A stretch of DNA of 29,076 bases from DATFXF01 sp035258565 (lineage in GTDB: Bacteria; Acidobacteriota; Terriglobia; Acidiferrales; UBA7541), in NCBI GenBank assembly GCA_035258565.1, contig DATFXF010000055.1:1-29076 (forward strand), read 5' to 3'. The notes below the pieces were generated by a model, which was not told the origin of the DNA, ran no database searches, and worked only from the letters and a program-made list of their open reading frames with translations. A program made the translations under genes and the position numbers. Every line of letters begins with the position of its first letter. Within the stretch, counting starts at the first letter, position 1. This document shows, piece after piece, positions 1 to 8,424 of this stretch.

Positions 1-1388
1 GGCTTTTTCAGCACGCGGTCGTCCACGCCGATCTTGCCCACGTCGTGGAGCAAGGCCGAGATGCGCAGGCAATCGAGTTCCTGTGGCGAAAGCCCGAGTT
101 CTTTGCCGATCGTCACCGAGTATTTGGCAACGCGTCCGGAATGGCCGCGAGTATAGGGGTCCTTCTCGTCGATGGCGGCGGCGAGCATACGGATCGAGCC
201 AATGAAGAGCTCGCGATTCTCCGCCGCGGCCTTCTTCAGGCGCTCGATGTACTGCTCGATGTCACCGGCCATCTTGTTGAAGGTTTCGGCGAGCTCGGCG
301 ATCTCCGCGGCGCCGCGCACAGGCGTGCGCTCGTGGAATTCGCCTCGGCTGATGGCGCGGGTGGATTGCGCAAGCGCGCGAATCGGCGTGCTGATGCCCA
401 CGGCGAACAAGTAGCCCAGGATGAGCGCTGCGAGCATGACGACGAAAACAAATTCGAGCGCCTGGGTGTTGAGCTCCTTCACTCCGGCGTCCTCGCGCGC
501 TTTTTCCAGGCTGCGCTGTGCCACAATAGCCCAGCCTAATTCGGGTAGCGTGCTGTAGGTCCCGATCATCTCCACCGACCGGCCGTTCTCCTCCGTGTTG
601 AAGCGCACGGTCTGTGTGGCGCGGAGCTCGCGCGGCAGATCCTTAATCTGCGCGACAACCTGGAACGCCGAGCTGACATCGACGCCGGGAACAAAGCGAC
701 GCGAGTCGGGGTGAGCGACGATGTGCCCGTGGCGGTCCACGACGTAGACCGCGCGGCCGCGCACGCTCGTCTCCTGCAAACGCCGCATCACGCGCTCGAG
801 TGAAACCACTGCAGCCAGCATCCCGGTAAACTGGTCGCCCACCTCGAGCGGCACGGCCATCACGAACGCAGGGCGGTTCTCCGGCCCCAGGGCCAGCGGG
901 TCGCTGCGAAATTTCAGGGCCTGGATGCTGGTCGAGAATGCGCGCTGCAAGGTCTTGCTGAGGAAAGGGTCCTGGTCGGCGCGAAAGTTGCCCGCGCCGC
1001 TTCCTTTGGCCTTCTTGCCGACCGCAGTGAGGTAGAGGATGTTGTCGGGGTTACTGGCGACGAAGTTTTCGAGCAGCCGCGTCACCTGCGGCGAGCGCAC
1101 GGGATCATCCACGTCCCCGATCAGGCCCGTGAGCGCAAGGATCTGCCTCTCGCTGATGAGCTGTTGGTGGAGATTCGATTCAAACAGCTCAACTTCCTCG
1201 CCCAGCGAGCGCGTAACCTCGGTCTGTTGGACGCGCTCGGTATCCGCCAGCTTCTCCTGACTGAGCTTCAGCACCTGCCGGTGGTAGAGCCCAATGGGCA
1301 AGAGGCTGACCAGCAGCAGCGCCCCCAACACCATCCAGAGGATGCGCGGGCGATCGAGATAGGCCGGATTGAATCTCTTGAAGCGCAC
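1..1388 (-). CDS. Membrane sensor protein with HAMP and HD-GYP domains (3' end missing)
   Basis: Only the first 462 codons are inside the window; the C-terminal part lies beyond the left edge. The reading frame opens with GTG at 1388, just after an in-frame TAG. Residues about 9-30 form a membrane segment, followed by a periplasmic region of about 275 residues that resembles a Cache-type sensor. A second membrane segment lies at about 309-328, then a HAMP linker (about 325-380) and the beginning of an HD-GYP domain, with the metal-binding His-Asp pair at residues 448-449 followed by VGKIG. HD-GYP domains usually hydrolyse cyclic di-GMP, so the likely role is a ligand-controlled c-di-GMP phosphodiesterase. 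The Gly-Tyr-Pro motif itself is outside the window, so activity cannot be judged. It follows gpsA by 111 bases and has its own -10-like element. The start is uncertain because no clear ribosome site is visible. Confidence 0.85.
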   Translation of the reverse strand, partial: MRFKRFNPAYLDRPRILWMVLGALLLVSLLPIGLYHRQVLKLSQEKLADTERVQQTEVTRSLGEEVELFESNLHQQLISERQILALTGLIGDVDDPVRSPQVTRLLENFVASNPDNILYLTAVGKKAKGSGAGNFRADQDPFLSKTLQRAFSTSIQALKFRSDPLALGPENRPAFVMAVPLEVGDQFTGMLAAVVSLERVMRRLQETSVRGRAVYVVDRHGHIVAHPDSRRFVPGVDVSSAFQVVAQIKDLPRELRATQTVRFNTEENGRSVEMIGTYSTLPELGWAIVAQRSLEKAREDAGVKELNTQALEFVFVVMLAALILGYLFAVGISTPIRALAQSTRAISRGEFHERTPVRGAAEIAELAETFNKMAGDIEQYIERLKKAAAENRELFIGSIRMLAAAIDEKDPYTRGHSGRVAKYSVTIGKELGLSPQELDCLRISALLHDVGKIGVDDRVLKK

Positions 1389-1406
1389 GATGGAAGCAAC
1401 GCTTCG

Positions 1407-1412
1407 ATTCTA
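1407..1412 (-). promoter_or_regulatory. Possible -10 element of the HD-GYP gene
   Basis: Read on the minus strand this is TAGAAT, ending 18 bases before the GTG start. It matches four or five of six consensus bases and resembles the elements before rimO and tgpA. No convincing -35 was found. Confidence 0.35.
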
Positions 1413-1499
1413 CGGGAGGCTCGAGCGAGGGCATAGAGTGCAAAGGAAACCCGTTGGCGGATTAGCCAAGGGGAGGTCGAAGAGCGAGGCGGATCTGCC

Positions 1500-2504
1500 T
1501 CACTCCTGTTTTAAGCGGCGTTCCATCAGTTCGCGGATAGCGTCGCGGGGTGCGCGGCCCTCATAGAGCACGGCGTACATCTGCTCGGTGATGGGCATTT
1601 CGACGCGCTGCTTGCGCGCGAGCTCGAGGGTGGCTCGGGTGGTGCCCACACCTTCGGCCACCATGCGCATCGAGCCAATGATGTCGTCGAGTTTGCGGCC
1701 CTTGCCCAGCTCGACACCAACCGTGCGGTTGCGGCTGAGCCCGCCGGTGCAGGTGAGCACCAGGTCGCCCATCCCGGCAAGCCCGCCCAGCGTTTCTGCG
1801 CGCGCCCCCAGGGCGCAGGCCAAGCGCGTCATCTCGGCCAGGCCGCGGGTGATGAGCGCGGCGGCGGTGTTGTAGCCCAAGCCGAGCCCCTCGCACACGC
1901 CGGCGGCGATGGCGATGACATTTTTCACCGCGCCGCCCAATTCGACACCGACGAGGTCATCATTCGTATAAAGCCGGAAGGTGGGCCCCGAAAATTCGTC
2001 CTGCACGCTGGCCGCCAGCTGGCGGTCCGTGGAAGCGATCACGACGGCGGTCGGGTCGCCGCGGGCGACTTCTCGCGCGAAGGTGGGACCGGAAAGTGCT
2101 GCCACACGCGGCCGAAACCTTTGCCCAAGGACCTGCCGGATCACTTCGGTCGTGCGCTCGTGCGAGGAATGCTCGAGACCCTTGGTGGCGCTCACGAAGG
2201 CCATCTGCGGCTCAAGATGCGGCAGCATCTCGGTGTACAGCGCGCGCGCGTAGGCGGAAGGCATAACCCCGAGCACGACGGTTGCTTGCTTGAGAGCTAC
2301 GGCTAGGTCTCCGGTCACCTCGACCTCGTCCGGCACAGTAAAACCCGGAAGGAAGACCTCATTCACGCGGCGCGTCCGCAGCGATTCCGAGATCTCCGTC
2401 TCGTAAACCCACAGCGCGATGCGGTGCGACCGTGGGCTGCGCGCCAGCACGATGGCCAGCGCCGTGCCCCAGCTCCCGCCTCCGATGATGGCGATTTTCT
2501 TCAA
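1500..2504 (-). CDS. gpsA: Glycerol-3-phosphate dehydrogenase [NAD(P)+]
   Basis: A cytoplasmic enzyme that reduces dihydroxyacetone phosphate to sn-glycerol 3-phosphate, the backbone for phospholipids. The protein has 334 residues, the normal length. It begins MKKIAIIGGGSWGTA, the Rossmann dinucleotide-binding loop (residues 8-15). The family motif LSGPTFAREV is at 138-147 and the catalytic lysine is probably K194 in GGAVKNV. The start codon is TTG; GGGAG nine bases upstream supports it and no better start is nearby. It is last in a tight run rimO-yacG-pgpA-IPT/NHL-cinA-thpR-plsY-gpsA, 18 bases after plsY. PlsY acylates the product of GpsA, so the pairing makes functional sense. Confidence 0.97.
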   Translation of the reverse strand: MKKIAIIGGGSWGTALAIVLARSPRSHRIALWVYETEISESLRTRRVNEVFLPGFTVPDEVEVTGDLAVALKQATVVLGVMPSAYARALYTEMLPHLEPQMAFVSATKGLEHSSHERTTEVIRQVLGQRFRPRVAALSGPTFAREVARGDPTAVVIASTDRQLAASVQDEFSGPTFRLYTNDDLVGVELGGAVKNVIAIAAGVCEGLGLGYNTAAALITRGLAEMTRLACALGARAETLGGLAGMGDLVLTCTGGLSRNRTVGVELGKGRKLDDIIGSMRMVAEGVGTTRATLELARKQRVEMPITEQMYAVLYEGRAPRDAIRELMERRLKQE

Positions 2505-2522
2505 GGCGCTTGCTCCCGGCAG

Positions 2523-3155
2523 CTATCGCATCCGGCGCAGCGTGAACCGAGGTTCGGTCCCTCGAATCAGGCGCTCGATGTTCGGGCGGTGGCGCAGGAT
2601 GATCAACACCGCCGCGAGCGTGGTGCTGACCGATACGCTCCGCGGCGGGGCATGTCCCGGCGCGTAAAGCAGGTAGGTCAGAAGCGGCAAGGAAGCTGCC
2701 GCGGCAATCGAGCCGAGCGAAATGTAGCGCCAGAAGGCAACCAGGAGGATCCAGACCGCCAGCGCCGCCAGCACCGCCGGCCAGCAAATGGGCAGGAACA
2801 CGCCGACACCGGTGGCCACCCCGCGGCCTCCGCGAAACCGCAACCACAGGGGATAGAGATGCCCGAGAATGGCCGCCAGCCCGGCCAGAACCATCCAGGT
2901 GATGCGTTCATCGGTGAGCCGCCCCGCGACCCAGACAGCCAGGTAACCTTTCGCAGCGTCGAGCGCGAAGGTCAGGGCGCCTGCGCCCAGACCGGCCGAT
3001 CGCGCGACGTTGGCCGCGCCGATATTCCCGCTGCCGGTCGAGCGGATGTCGCGCCCCTCACGCATCTTGACGATCAGGTAGCCAAAGGGAACGGAGCCCA
3101 AGATGTAGGCCAGGAGCAGAATCCCCGCTTGCGCGGGAAGATCCGAGAGGTTCAT
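2523..3155 (-). CDS. plsY: Acyl-phosphate:glycerol-3-phosphate acyltransferase
   Basis: An inner-membrane enzyme that transfers an acyl chain from acyl phosphate to glycerol 3-phosphate, giving lysophosphatidic acid. The 210 residues are mostly hydrophobic helices. Conserved family motifs are visible: GSVPFGYLI near residue 21, GSGNIGAANVARS near 42-54, and the glycine-rich GGRGVATGVGVFL in the middle loop. The ATG overlaps the stop of thpR in an ATGA arrangement, which indicates translational coupling. The next gene, gpsA, makes its substrate. The C-terminal tail is basic (about residues 187-210) and slightly longer than in many homologues. Confidence 0.96.
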   Translation of the reverse strand: MNLSDLPAQAGILLLAYILGSVPFGYLIVKMREGRDIRSTGSGNIGAANVARSAGLGAGALTFALDAAKGYLAVWVAGRLTDERITWMVLAGLAAILGHLYPLWLRFRGGRGVATGVGVFLPICWPAVLAALAVWILLVAFWRYISLGSIAAAASLPLLTYLLYAPGHAPPRSVSVSTTLAAVLIILRHRPNIERLIRGTEPRFTLRRMR

Positions 3156-3724
3156 GCTGCGCCACCTGGCGAGGCAGCAAAGACCACCGTGGCCAGGCGG
3201 GTGTACTCGGCGCCGCCGGGCGCGAGGCGACTCTGGTAGAGATGCAACTCCCCCGTGCGCATCGCGCCGAAATCGAGCGGCCCGGCCTGGCGCAGCACTT
3301 CGCGCAGCCGGTCCAGTCCGTCTTCGGATTTGAAGCGGGCTAGGGTGAGATGTGGCCGGAAGGGGCGCTCGTCGCGCGCGATGCCCAACGGCTCCAGGCG
3401 CCGCTCGACCTCGGCCGCAAGTTCGCCGAGATTGTCTCGGGCGGCGATCCCCGCCCAGAAGACGCGCGGGTGACGCTCGTTCGGGAAAAAACCGACGTTA
3501 CGGAAGGTCATCTCCACCGGGGCCGCCAGCCGGATTGTAGCGAGTTCGGCACGGATGCGCTCGACCTTTTCCGGCGAGGCCTCGCCGATGAACTTCAACG
3601 TGACATGCATCCCTTCCAGGCGCACCCAGCGCGCCCCGCGACACGTGCCTTCGAGTTTCCCGACCAGGCTGCCGAGAGCGCGGCGCACTTCCTCCGGAAT
3701 CTCGAGTGCGACGAAGATCCTCAT
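3152..3724 (-). CDS. thpR: RNA 2',3'-cyclic phosphodiesterase (2H family, LigT-like)
   Basis: A member of the 2H phosphoesterase superfamily, annotated as RNA 2',3'-cyclic phosphodiesterase and earlier as 2'-5' RNA ligase. The 190-residue protein has both diagnostic His-x-Thr motifs: H40-V-T42 in GMHVTLKFIGE and H125-L-T127 in RPHLTLARFKS. The start MRIFVALEIPEEV is typical for the family. A GGGAG ribosome site lies five bases before the ATG, in the 15-base gap after cinA. Its end overlaps plsY by four bases. The physiological substrate of this family is poorly known; the cinA neighbourhood is common but does not define a role. Confidence 0.94.
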   Translation of the reverse strand: MRIFVALEIPEEVRRALGSLVGKLEGTCRGARWVRLEGMHVTLKFIGEASPEKVERIRAELATIRLAAPVEMTFRNVGFFPNERHPRVFWAGIAARDNLGELAAEVERRLEPLGIARDERPFRPHLTLARFKSEDGLDRLREVLRQAGPLDFGAMRTGELHLYQSRLAPGGAEYTRLATVVFAASPGGAA

Positions 3725-3739
3725 CGCGTCTCCCGTCGC

Positions 3740-4993
3740 TTATCCCTTGGGCGGAACGCCCGAGAGGAAGTAGCGCCGCACCATGTCCAGGGCCGTCTGG
3801 GAGGCTTGCCAGCGGATGCGGTCGCGGTCGCCCGGAAAACGCAGGCCGCGCTCCTTCGAGCCCGCCTCCTCGGCGAGCGCGATGTGCACGGTGCCGACGG
3901 GCTTCTCCGCCGAGCCGCCGCCCGGGCCCGCAATTCCCGTAACGCCCAAGCCCAGCGAGCTTCCCGAGCGCCGCCGGATGCCTTCGGCGAGCGCGCGGGA
4001 GACCTCCGCGCTAACCGCGCCTTTGGCCCTGATCAACTCCGCCGGCACGTCCACCCAGGCCGACTTCAGTTCGTTGCTGTAGCAGACGACGCCCCCGAGA
4101 AAATACGATGAGCTGCCCGGGATGCTCGTGAGCCGCTCGGCGAGCAGACCGCCGGTGCAGCTTTCCGCGACCGCGATGGTCGCGCCGTTTAGCGTCAACT
4201 GGCGGGCGACGACTTCTTCGAGCGATTCACCCTTCGTCGTGAAAATGTTCTCTCCGAGCGTCAGAATGATTCTCTCGACCATTTCGTCGAGCAGCTTTTC
4301 GGCGGCGGCTCGTTCGGCGGACCAGCTGCGCAGGTGAATCTGAATCTCCCCGGGCGAGGCAAGGATGGTCGCTTCTGCCTCCGGATAGCGGGCGTAAATC
4401 GGTTGGATGCGCTGTTCGACCTCGGATTCGGGCATGCCGGCAACACGCAGCTCGCGGCGAAAGAGCCGCGAGCTAGGCGCGCGCTTAGCGAGACGCGCTT
4501 CGACCTGCTCGGTGAACACCGCCTTCAACTCCGGGGGCGGCCCCGGCAGGAGAATGACGATGTGCCCGTCCGTTTCCATCCACAGACCGGGCGCCGTACC
4601 GCGCGAATTTTCGAGAACGACCGCTCCCTCGGGGACCATCGCTTGCCGGAGGTTGATTTCGGGCATGGTGCGGCCGAGGCGCCGGAAGCGTGCCTCGATG
4701 CCGCGGAGGATCGCTTCGCTCGGCACAAGCTTGCGGCCGAGGAGCTCGGCGACCGTTTCGCGTGTGCGATCATCCGCCGTGGGCCCCAGCCCCCCAATCG
4801 AGAGCACCAGCTCGACGCGACTGAGCGCCTCCTCGAAGGCGTCGCGGATCTGATCGCCGAGATCGCCAACGATGACCTTGCGGACCACTTCGATACCCAG
4901 GCGATTCAGCTGTTCGGTGAGAAAAAGCGAGTTGGTGTCCGTGCGCGTGGGGGTGAGCAGTTCCGATCCGACCGCGATGATTTCAGCCTTCAT
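3740..4993 (-). CDS. cinA: CinA family protein, MoaB-like domain plus PncC nicotinamide-nucleotide amidase domain
   Basis: A 417-residue, two-domain cytoplasmic protein of the full-length CinA type. The N-terminal MoaB/COG1058 domain (residues 1 to about 170) has GSELL at 9-13 and the signature GGLGPTADD at 67-75. This domain is linked to ADP-ribose or NMN-related pyrophosphatase activity in the family. The C-terminal PncC domain begins near residue 255, with AVAESCTGGLLAE near 275 and GVTGIAGPGGGS further on; it deamidates nicotinamide mononucleotide in pyridine nucleotide salvage. The ATG start at 4993 gives a complete N-terminus. It lies 18 bases after the IPT/NHL gene and 15 before thpR. 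Confidence 0.96.
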   Translation of the reverse strand: MKAEIIAVGSELLTPTRTDTNSLFLTEQLNRLGIEVVRKVIVGDLGDQIRDAFEEALSRVELVLSIGGLGPTADDRTRETVAELLGRKLVPSEAILRGIEARFRRLGRTMPEINLRQAMVPEGAVVLENSRGTAPGLWMETDGHIVILLPGPPPELKAVFTEQVEARLAKRAPSSRLFRRELRVAGMPESEVEQRIQPIYARYPEAEATILASPGEIQIHLRSWSAERAAAEKLLDEMVERIILTLGENIFTTKGESLEEVVARQLTLNGATIAVAESCTGGLLAERLTSIPGSSSYFLGGVVCYSNELKSAWVDVPAELIRAKGAVSAEVSRALAEGIRRRSGSSLGLGVTGIAGPGGGSAEKPVGTVHIALAEEAGSKERGLRFPGDRDRIRWQASQTALDMVRRYFLSGVPPKG

Positions 4994-5011
4994 CGGCAGG
5001 CACTGATCCAG

Positions 5012-6046
5012 CTAGCTCGGGAGTGGCGAGCCCGCGACGTCCCAATCGAGGCTGAACAGCGCGTTGTTTGTGGCGATCACCGCGCGCTGCGTGGGCAGAA
5101 GGGCCATGCCGACCACGCCGACGCCGCTGGCCACCAGTTCCGCCCGGGAATCCGGTGTGATGCGCACGATGCCCCGCCGCCCGCCGAGTGATGCCGCGAC
5201 ATAGAGGTTGCCGGTGCGATCGAAGGCCAGTCCCTGCGGGCGTCCCAAGCCACGGTAGAAATCGCTTACCTCGCCGCCTTGCGTGATCCGGTACACGCGA
5301 TCGAAGCTCGAGGTTGTGGGCCCGCTCACGAAGAGCTCGCCGGAGGGACTGAATGCCAGGTGGTAGGCGGCGATGGAAGGCTCGAGCGTCGCGAACACAA
5401 AGATTTGCCGGTCGGGACTGATCTTGAAGACCGTGCCGCTGCGGTCGCCGACGTAGAGATTGCCGGCGGCATCGAAGGCCAGCCCGGTTGCGATGCCCAT
5501 GCCTTCGACCCAGCGCTGGGCGCGGCCGTCCGCCGCCACGCGGTGGATGGTGCCGTCGTGCCGGCAGGAAACGTGCAGGAGGCCCGAGCGATCGAGCGCC
5601 AGCCCCGTGGGGTTCATCAATTCGGTGACGAACGGCTTCACCGTGTAGTTGGGTGTGATCTTGTAGAGCGAGACCGGAACCTTCTGCCCGCGTTCGCCGC
5701 TAAAGGTCACGTAGATGTTGCCTTCGGCGTCGACAGCGGGATTGGCCACCGGATGCAGGTTGTCGGCAATCTGCACGCCGAGGGCGATCGGAAAGGGCTG
5801 ACTCTCGGCGCGCGCGGTGGCCACGCGTACCGTTCCTCCCCGCGCGCCCGGCGGCACGCGTGCGATCAGGAAGTTGTCCGCGGACACCAGCAGGGTGCCT
5901 TCGGCATCGCCAAATTCGACGCGCGGCCGGGTGTTGTTGCGTGATTCGAAGCCGCTGCCGTGAATGGCCACTTCGCCGCCGGGGATCGCTGCGCCCGGCG
6001 TCACACGCTCAATGCGAGGTGTTCCGTCGCTCGGCAAGATGCTCAC
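5012..6046 (-). CDS. IPT/TIG domain plus NHL (SMP-30-like) beta-propeller protein
   Basis: A 344-residue protein of unknown function. Residues about 9-95 resemble an IPT/TIG immunoglobulin-like fold (RIERVTPGAAIPGGEVAIHG). The rest holds repeated blades of the NHL or SMP-30/gluconolactonase type, such as PTGLALDRSGLLHVS, ATGLAFDAAGNLYVG and PQGLAFDRTGNLYVA. There is no signal peptide or membrane helix, which is unusual because this domain pairing is normally found in exported proteins. The start is GTG at 6046, with a GAGAG-like site just upstream. It is packed between pgpA (21-base gap) and cinA (17-base gap), so it is probably co-expressed with them. Enzyme activity cannot be claimed; a binding or scaffold role is equally likely. 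Confidence 0.85.
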   Translation of the reverse strand: MSILPSDGTPRIERVTPGAAIPGGEVAIHGSGFESRNNTRPRVEFGDAEGTLLVSADNFLIARVPPGARGGTVRVATARAESQPFPIALGVQIADNLHPVANPAVDAEGNIYVTFSGERGQKVPVSLYKITPNYTVKPFVTELMNPTGLALDRSGLLHVSCRHDGTIHRVAADGRAQRWVEGMGIATGLAFDAAGNLYVGDRSGTVFKISPDRQIFVFATLEPSIAAYHLAFSPSGELFVSGPTTSSFDRVYRITQGGEVSDFYRGLGRPQGLAFDRTGNLYVAASLGGRRGIVRITPDSRAELVASGVGVVGMALLPTQRAVIATNNALFSLDWDVAGSPLPS

Positions 6047-6067
6047 TGCTCTCGAAGGAATGGGCTT

Positions 6068-6676
6068 CTAAAAGGCCAGCGCCCGAACCAACCACAGTCC
6101 CAGCGCCGCATAGATTGCGGCCAGCCAGTCGTCCGCCATGATTCCCCAGCCGCCCGGCAGCGATTCCGCCTGCCGCACCGGAAACGGCTTCCAGATATCG
6201 AAGACGCGAAAAAGTATAAGACCCAGCAACAAATATTTCCAGTTAGGGCCGGCGGCCAGCAACCCGATCCCGAGCGGATGACGATTCCCAAAACTGGCGG
6301 CGGCCATGTGAATCCCCGGCCAGAAGCCCCCGAGCACTAGCGTAATCTGCTGGCCAGAGACCTCATCAATGACAACCTTCGGTGGGTCTTGGGCGCCAAA
6401 GAATTCTGCCGCGCGGCTGGCGGCCCAAAGACCGACAGCCGCGGTGATCAGGGTAAGCAGGCCCTCGAACAGGAGTACCGGGTCGGCCGGCCCGGACCAA
6501 AGAACTGCACAGCGCCGACAGAGCATGAACAACCACCAGGGGCTCAAGGCCAGCGCTGCGCCGCCGAGCGAGCCCCAGGTGCCCGGTGCCTTTGGCAAGT
6601 AACCCAGCCCAAAGGCGGTGGCCACGAGAAGCGCGACGCGGGGCTTCCCAGGCGTCGGCTCAGTCGTCGGATTCAT
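6068..6676 (-). CDS. pgpA: Phosphatidylglycerophosphatase A
   Basis: A membrane enzyme that removes phosphate from phosphatidylglycerol phosphate to give phosphatidylglycerol. The 202 residues include the N-terminal motif LGYLPKAPGTWGSLGG (about 22-37) and the conserved acidic motif VIDEVSGQQI (about 100-110), with several hydrophobic helices. The ATG lies inside the end of yacG, a 17-base overlap, so translation is probably coupled. The segment before the acidic motif is somewhat long (about 60 residues) and includes two cysteines. With plsY and gpsA it gives this operon three phospholipid genes. Confidence 0.93.
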   Translation of the reverse strand: MNPTTEPTPGKPRVALLVATAFGLGYLPKAPGTWGSLGGAALALSPWWLFMLCRRCAVLWSGPADPVLLFEGLLTLITAAVGLWAASRAAEFFGAQDPPKVVIDEVSGQQITLVLGGFWPGIHMAAASFGNRHPLGIGLLAAGPNWKYLLLGLILFRVFDIWKPFPVRQAESLPGGWGIMADDWLAAIYAALGLWLVRALAF

Positions 6677-6848
6677 TCGGGTCAGGCTTCCCGGGCGAGG
6701 ATTCGTCAGTGACCGGCTCAGAAACTTTGTAGCGCTCGCTCGCCCAGTTGCCTAGGTCGAGCAGGCGGCAGCGCTCGCTGCAAAAGGGGAATTCGGGATG
6801 CGCCTCCGAACGAGTGGGCTTCTTGCAGATCGGGCAGTGCCACTTCAC
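6660..6848 (-). CDS. yacG: Small zinc-finger protein, YacG family (DNA gyrase inhibitor in E. coli)
   Basis: A 62-residue protein with the YacG zinc-binding pattern C5-x2-C8-x14-C23-x3-C27, reading HCPIC then FCSERC, followed by the family sequence RLLDLGNWASERYKV. In E. coli YacG binds GyrB and inhibits gyrase; the same role here is inferred from homology. The start is GTG at 6848 with AGGA about seven bases upstream. The C-terminus is acidic and low in complexity, and overlaps the start of pgpA. It follows rimO by 65 bases. Confidence 0.92.
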   Translation of the reverse strand: MKWHCPICKKPTRSEAHPEFPFCSERCRLLDLGNWASERYKVSEPVTDESSPGKPDPNESDD

Positions 6849-6913
6849 GGAGCTTTCCTAGCTTTCTGAGTACTCGAGAGCCTTGGCCGCTCCCGATCGT
6901 GGCCGCGCATGCC

Positions 6914-8356
6914 TCAGGCCAGGATGCGCAGCGGCGCAGCCCCCGCCGGGTCGAACCTGCTGCCCGCCGCCACTCGTCGAGCGTTGTGGCGCGGGGCCTC
7001 CACCACCTCAACGATGCGTCCCGCGAGATCGTAATCGTGCGTCTCGCTGATCTGGACGCGGACGAAGCTGCCAGCCTCAAGCGCAGTGTTGTCGAGGGCC
7101 GCGCTGACGTCGGTGATGTAAAGTTTGCCGTCAATCTCCGGCGCCATAGCTTCGAGCCGGGCTTCCCAGACCAATGTGCTCTCCTTCGACGGGCCTTCGA
7201 GCAGGGCGAGCAACCGCTGCCCAATACGCTTGCGCAGCTTCCGCGCGGAGATCTCCCTTTGGATTTCCATCAGGTGGTGGCGCCGCTCGGCGGCGATCTC
7301 TCCGTCCACTTTCGTGTCCAGGCCAAAGCTCTGCGAATCCTCCATGTCCGAGTAGCAGAACACTCCCAGCCAATCGAATTCGGCTGCGCGAACGAAATCG
7401 CTCAACTCGCGGAAATCCGCCTCCGTTTCGCCGGGGAACCCGACGATGAACGAAGTGCGCAGCGCGATACCGGGAATGGTCGCGCGCGTGCGCTCGAGCA
7501 GCCTGAGAAATGCCTCGCCGCTCGATCCGCGCCGCATCCGCGCCAGTACACTGCGGCTCGCATGTTGAAGCGGCATGTCGAGGTACTTCACGAGCCGCGG
7601 ATACTTTGCGATCGTTTCAAGGAGCCGCGGCGTGACCCGGTTGGGATAGGCGTAGAGGAAGCGCACCCAGGGCAGGTCGTTGACCTGGGCCAGACGCTCG
7701 AGCAGAACTGGCAATCCCTCGCGCAGGCCAAGATCCTTGCCGTAGGAGGTGGTGTCCTGGCCGATGAGCGTCACCTCGCGCACGCCTCGGCCGGCCAGTT
7801 CTTCCGCCTCGCGCACCACGGACTCCAACCTCCGGCTGCGGAAGCGCCCACGCAACTGCGGGATAATGCAAAAGGTGCAAGGGTGGTCGCAGCCCTCGGC
7901 AACCTTGATGTAGGCCGCGTGTCGCGGCGTCGCCAGGATGCGCGGTGTCAAGTCGTGGTAGAGGTACGCGGGCGGCGCGGCAGGCGCCTCCGAATTCTCG
8001 CGAGCCAGCTCCCCGGCCACCGCTTCCAGGATGTGCTCCACCTCGCCGGTACCCAGGACGGCGTCCACTTCGGGGATTTGTTCCAGGATCTCGTTGCCGT
8101 GGCGCTCGACCAGGCACCCCGCCACGATCAGCTTCCGCGCCGTGCCGAACTTCTTGTATTCGGCCATTTCGAGGATGGTCTCGACCGACTCCTTTTCTGC
8201 CGGGGCGATAAAGCTGCAGGTGTTCACCACGAGCACATCCGCCTCGTCGGCCCGCGAAGTCAGCTCGCAGCCGCTGCGCTGAAGAATTCCCATCATCACC
8301 TCGCTGTCGACGAGGTTCTTCGGGCATCCCAGGCTGACGAATCCGACTTTGGGCAT
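6914..8356 (-). CDS. rimO: Ribosomal protein S12 methylthiotransferase
   Basis: A radical-SAM enzyme that adds a methylthio group to the conserved aspartate of ribosomal protein S12. It has 480 residues from the ATG at 8356. The N-terminal UPF0004 domain has its three cluster cysteines at C11, C47 and C81. The radical-SAM CxxxCxxC motif is at C156, C160 and C163 (GCDHPCTFCII). A C-terminal TRAM domain follows. The start MPKVGFVSLGCPKNLVDSE is exactly that of RimO, and separates it from MiaB. The frame is open for 120 codons further upstream into tgpA, but that extension is not family-like. About 25 residues after the TRAM domain look non-conserved. A strong extended -10 element lies 35 bases before the start. 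Confidence 0.97.
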   Translation of the reverse strand: MPKVGFVSLGCPKNLVDSEVMMGILQRSGCELTSRADEADVLVVNTCSFIAPAEKESVETILEMAEYKKFGTARKLIVAGCLVERHGNEILEQIPEVDAVLGTGEVEHILEAVAGELARENSEAPAAPPAYLYHDLTPRILATPRHAAYIKVAEGCDHPCTFCIIPQLRGRFRSRRLESVVREAEELAGRGVREVTLIGQDTTSYGKDLGLREGLPVLLERLAQVNDLPWVRFLYAYPNRVTPRLLETIAKYPRLVKYLDMPLQHASRSVLARMRRGSSGEAFLRLLERTRATIPGIALRTSFIVGFPGETEADFRELSDFVRAAEFDWLGVFCYSDMEDSQSFGLDTKVDGEIAAERRHHLMEIQREISARKLRKRIGQRLLALLEGPSKESTLVWEARLEAMAPEIDGKLYITDVSAALDNTALEAGSFVRVQISETHDYDLAGRIVEVVEAPRHNARRVAAGSRFDPAGAAPLRILA

Positions 8357-8391
8357 CCGAGTGCGCTTTCCGTGTGGTCCCGAAACCCTGC

Positions 8392-8400
8392 ATTCTAGCA
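8392..8400 (-). promoter_or_regulatory. Extended -10 promoter element of rimO
   Basis: On the minus strand the sequence is TGCTAGAAT, a TGn extended -10 with a TAGAAT hexamer. It lies in the 68-base gap between tgpA and rimO. The same nine bases occur before tgpA. No clear -35 is present. The predicted leader is about 29 bases. Confidence 0.5.
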
Positions 8401-8424
8401 TACCGGCAGCGAGGTCTCGGGCGC

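Noticed and set aside
1486..1501. GAGGC/GCCTC hairpin at the end of gpsA as terminator
   Set aside because: Only five base pairs, overlapping the stop codon and without a T run.
2424..5191. Several plus-strand frames of 250-285 residues opposite plsY, thpR and cinA
   Set aside because: All are antisense to genes with clear family motifs and look like the usual high-GC shadows.
6899..8398. Long plus-strand open frame opposite rimO
   Set aside because: It mirrors rimO codon by codon in a high-GC gene and has no recognisable domain; the minus-strand protein has all RimO motifs.
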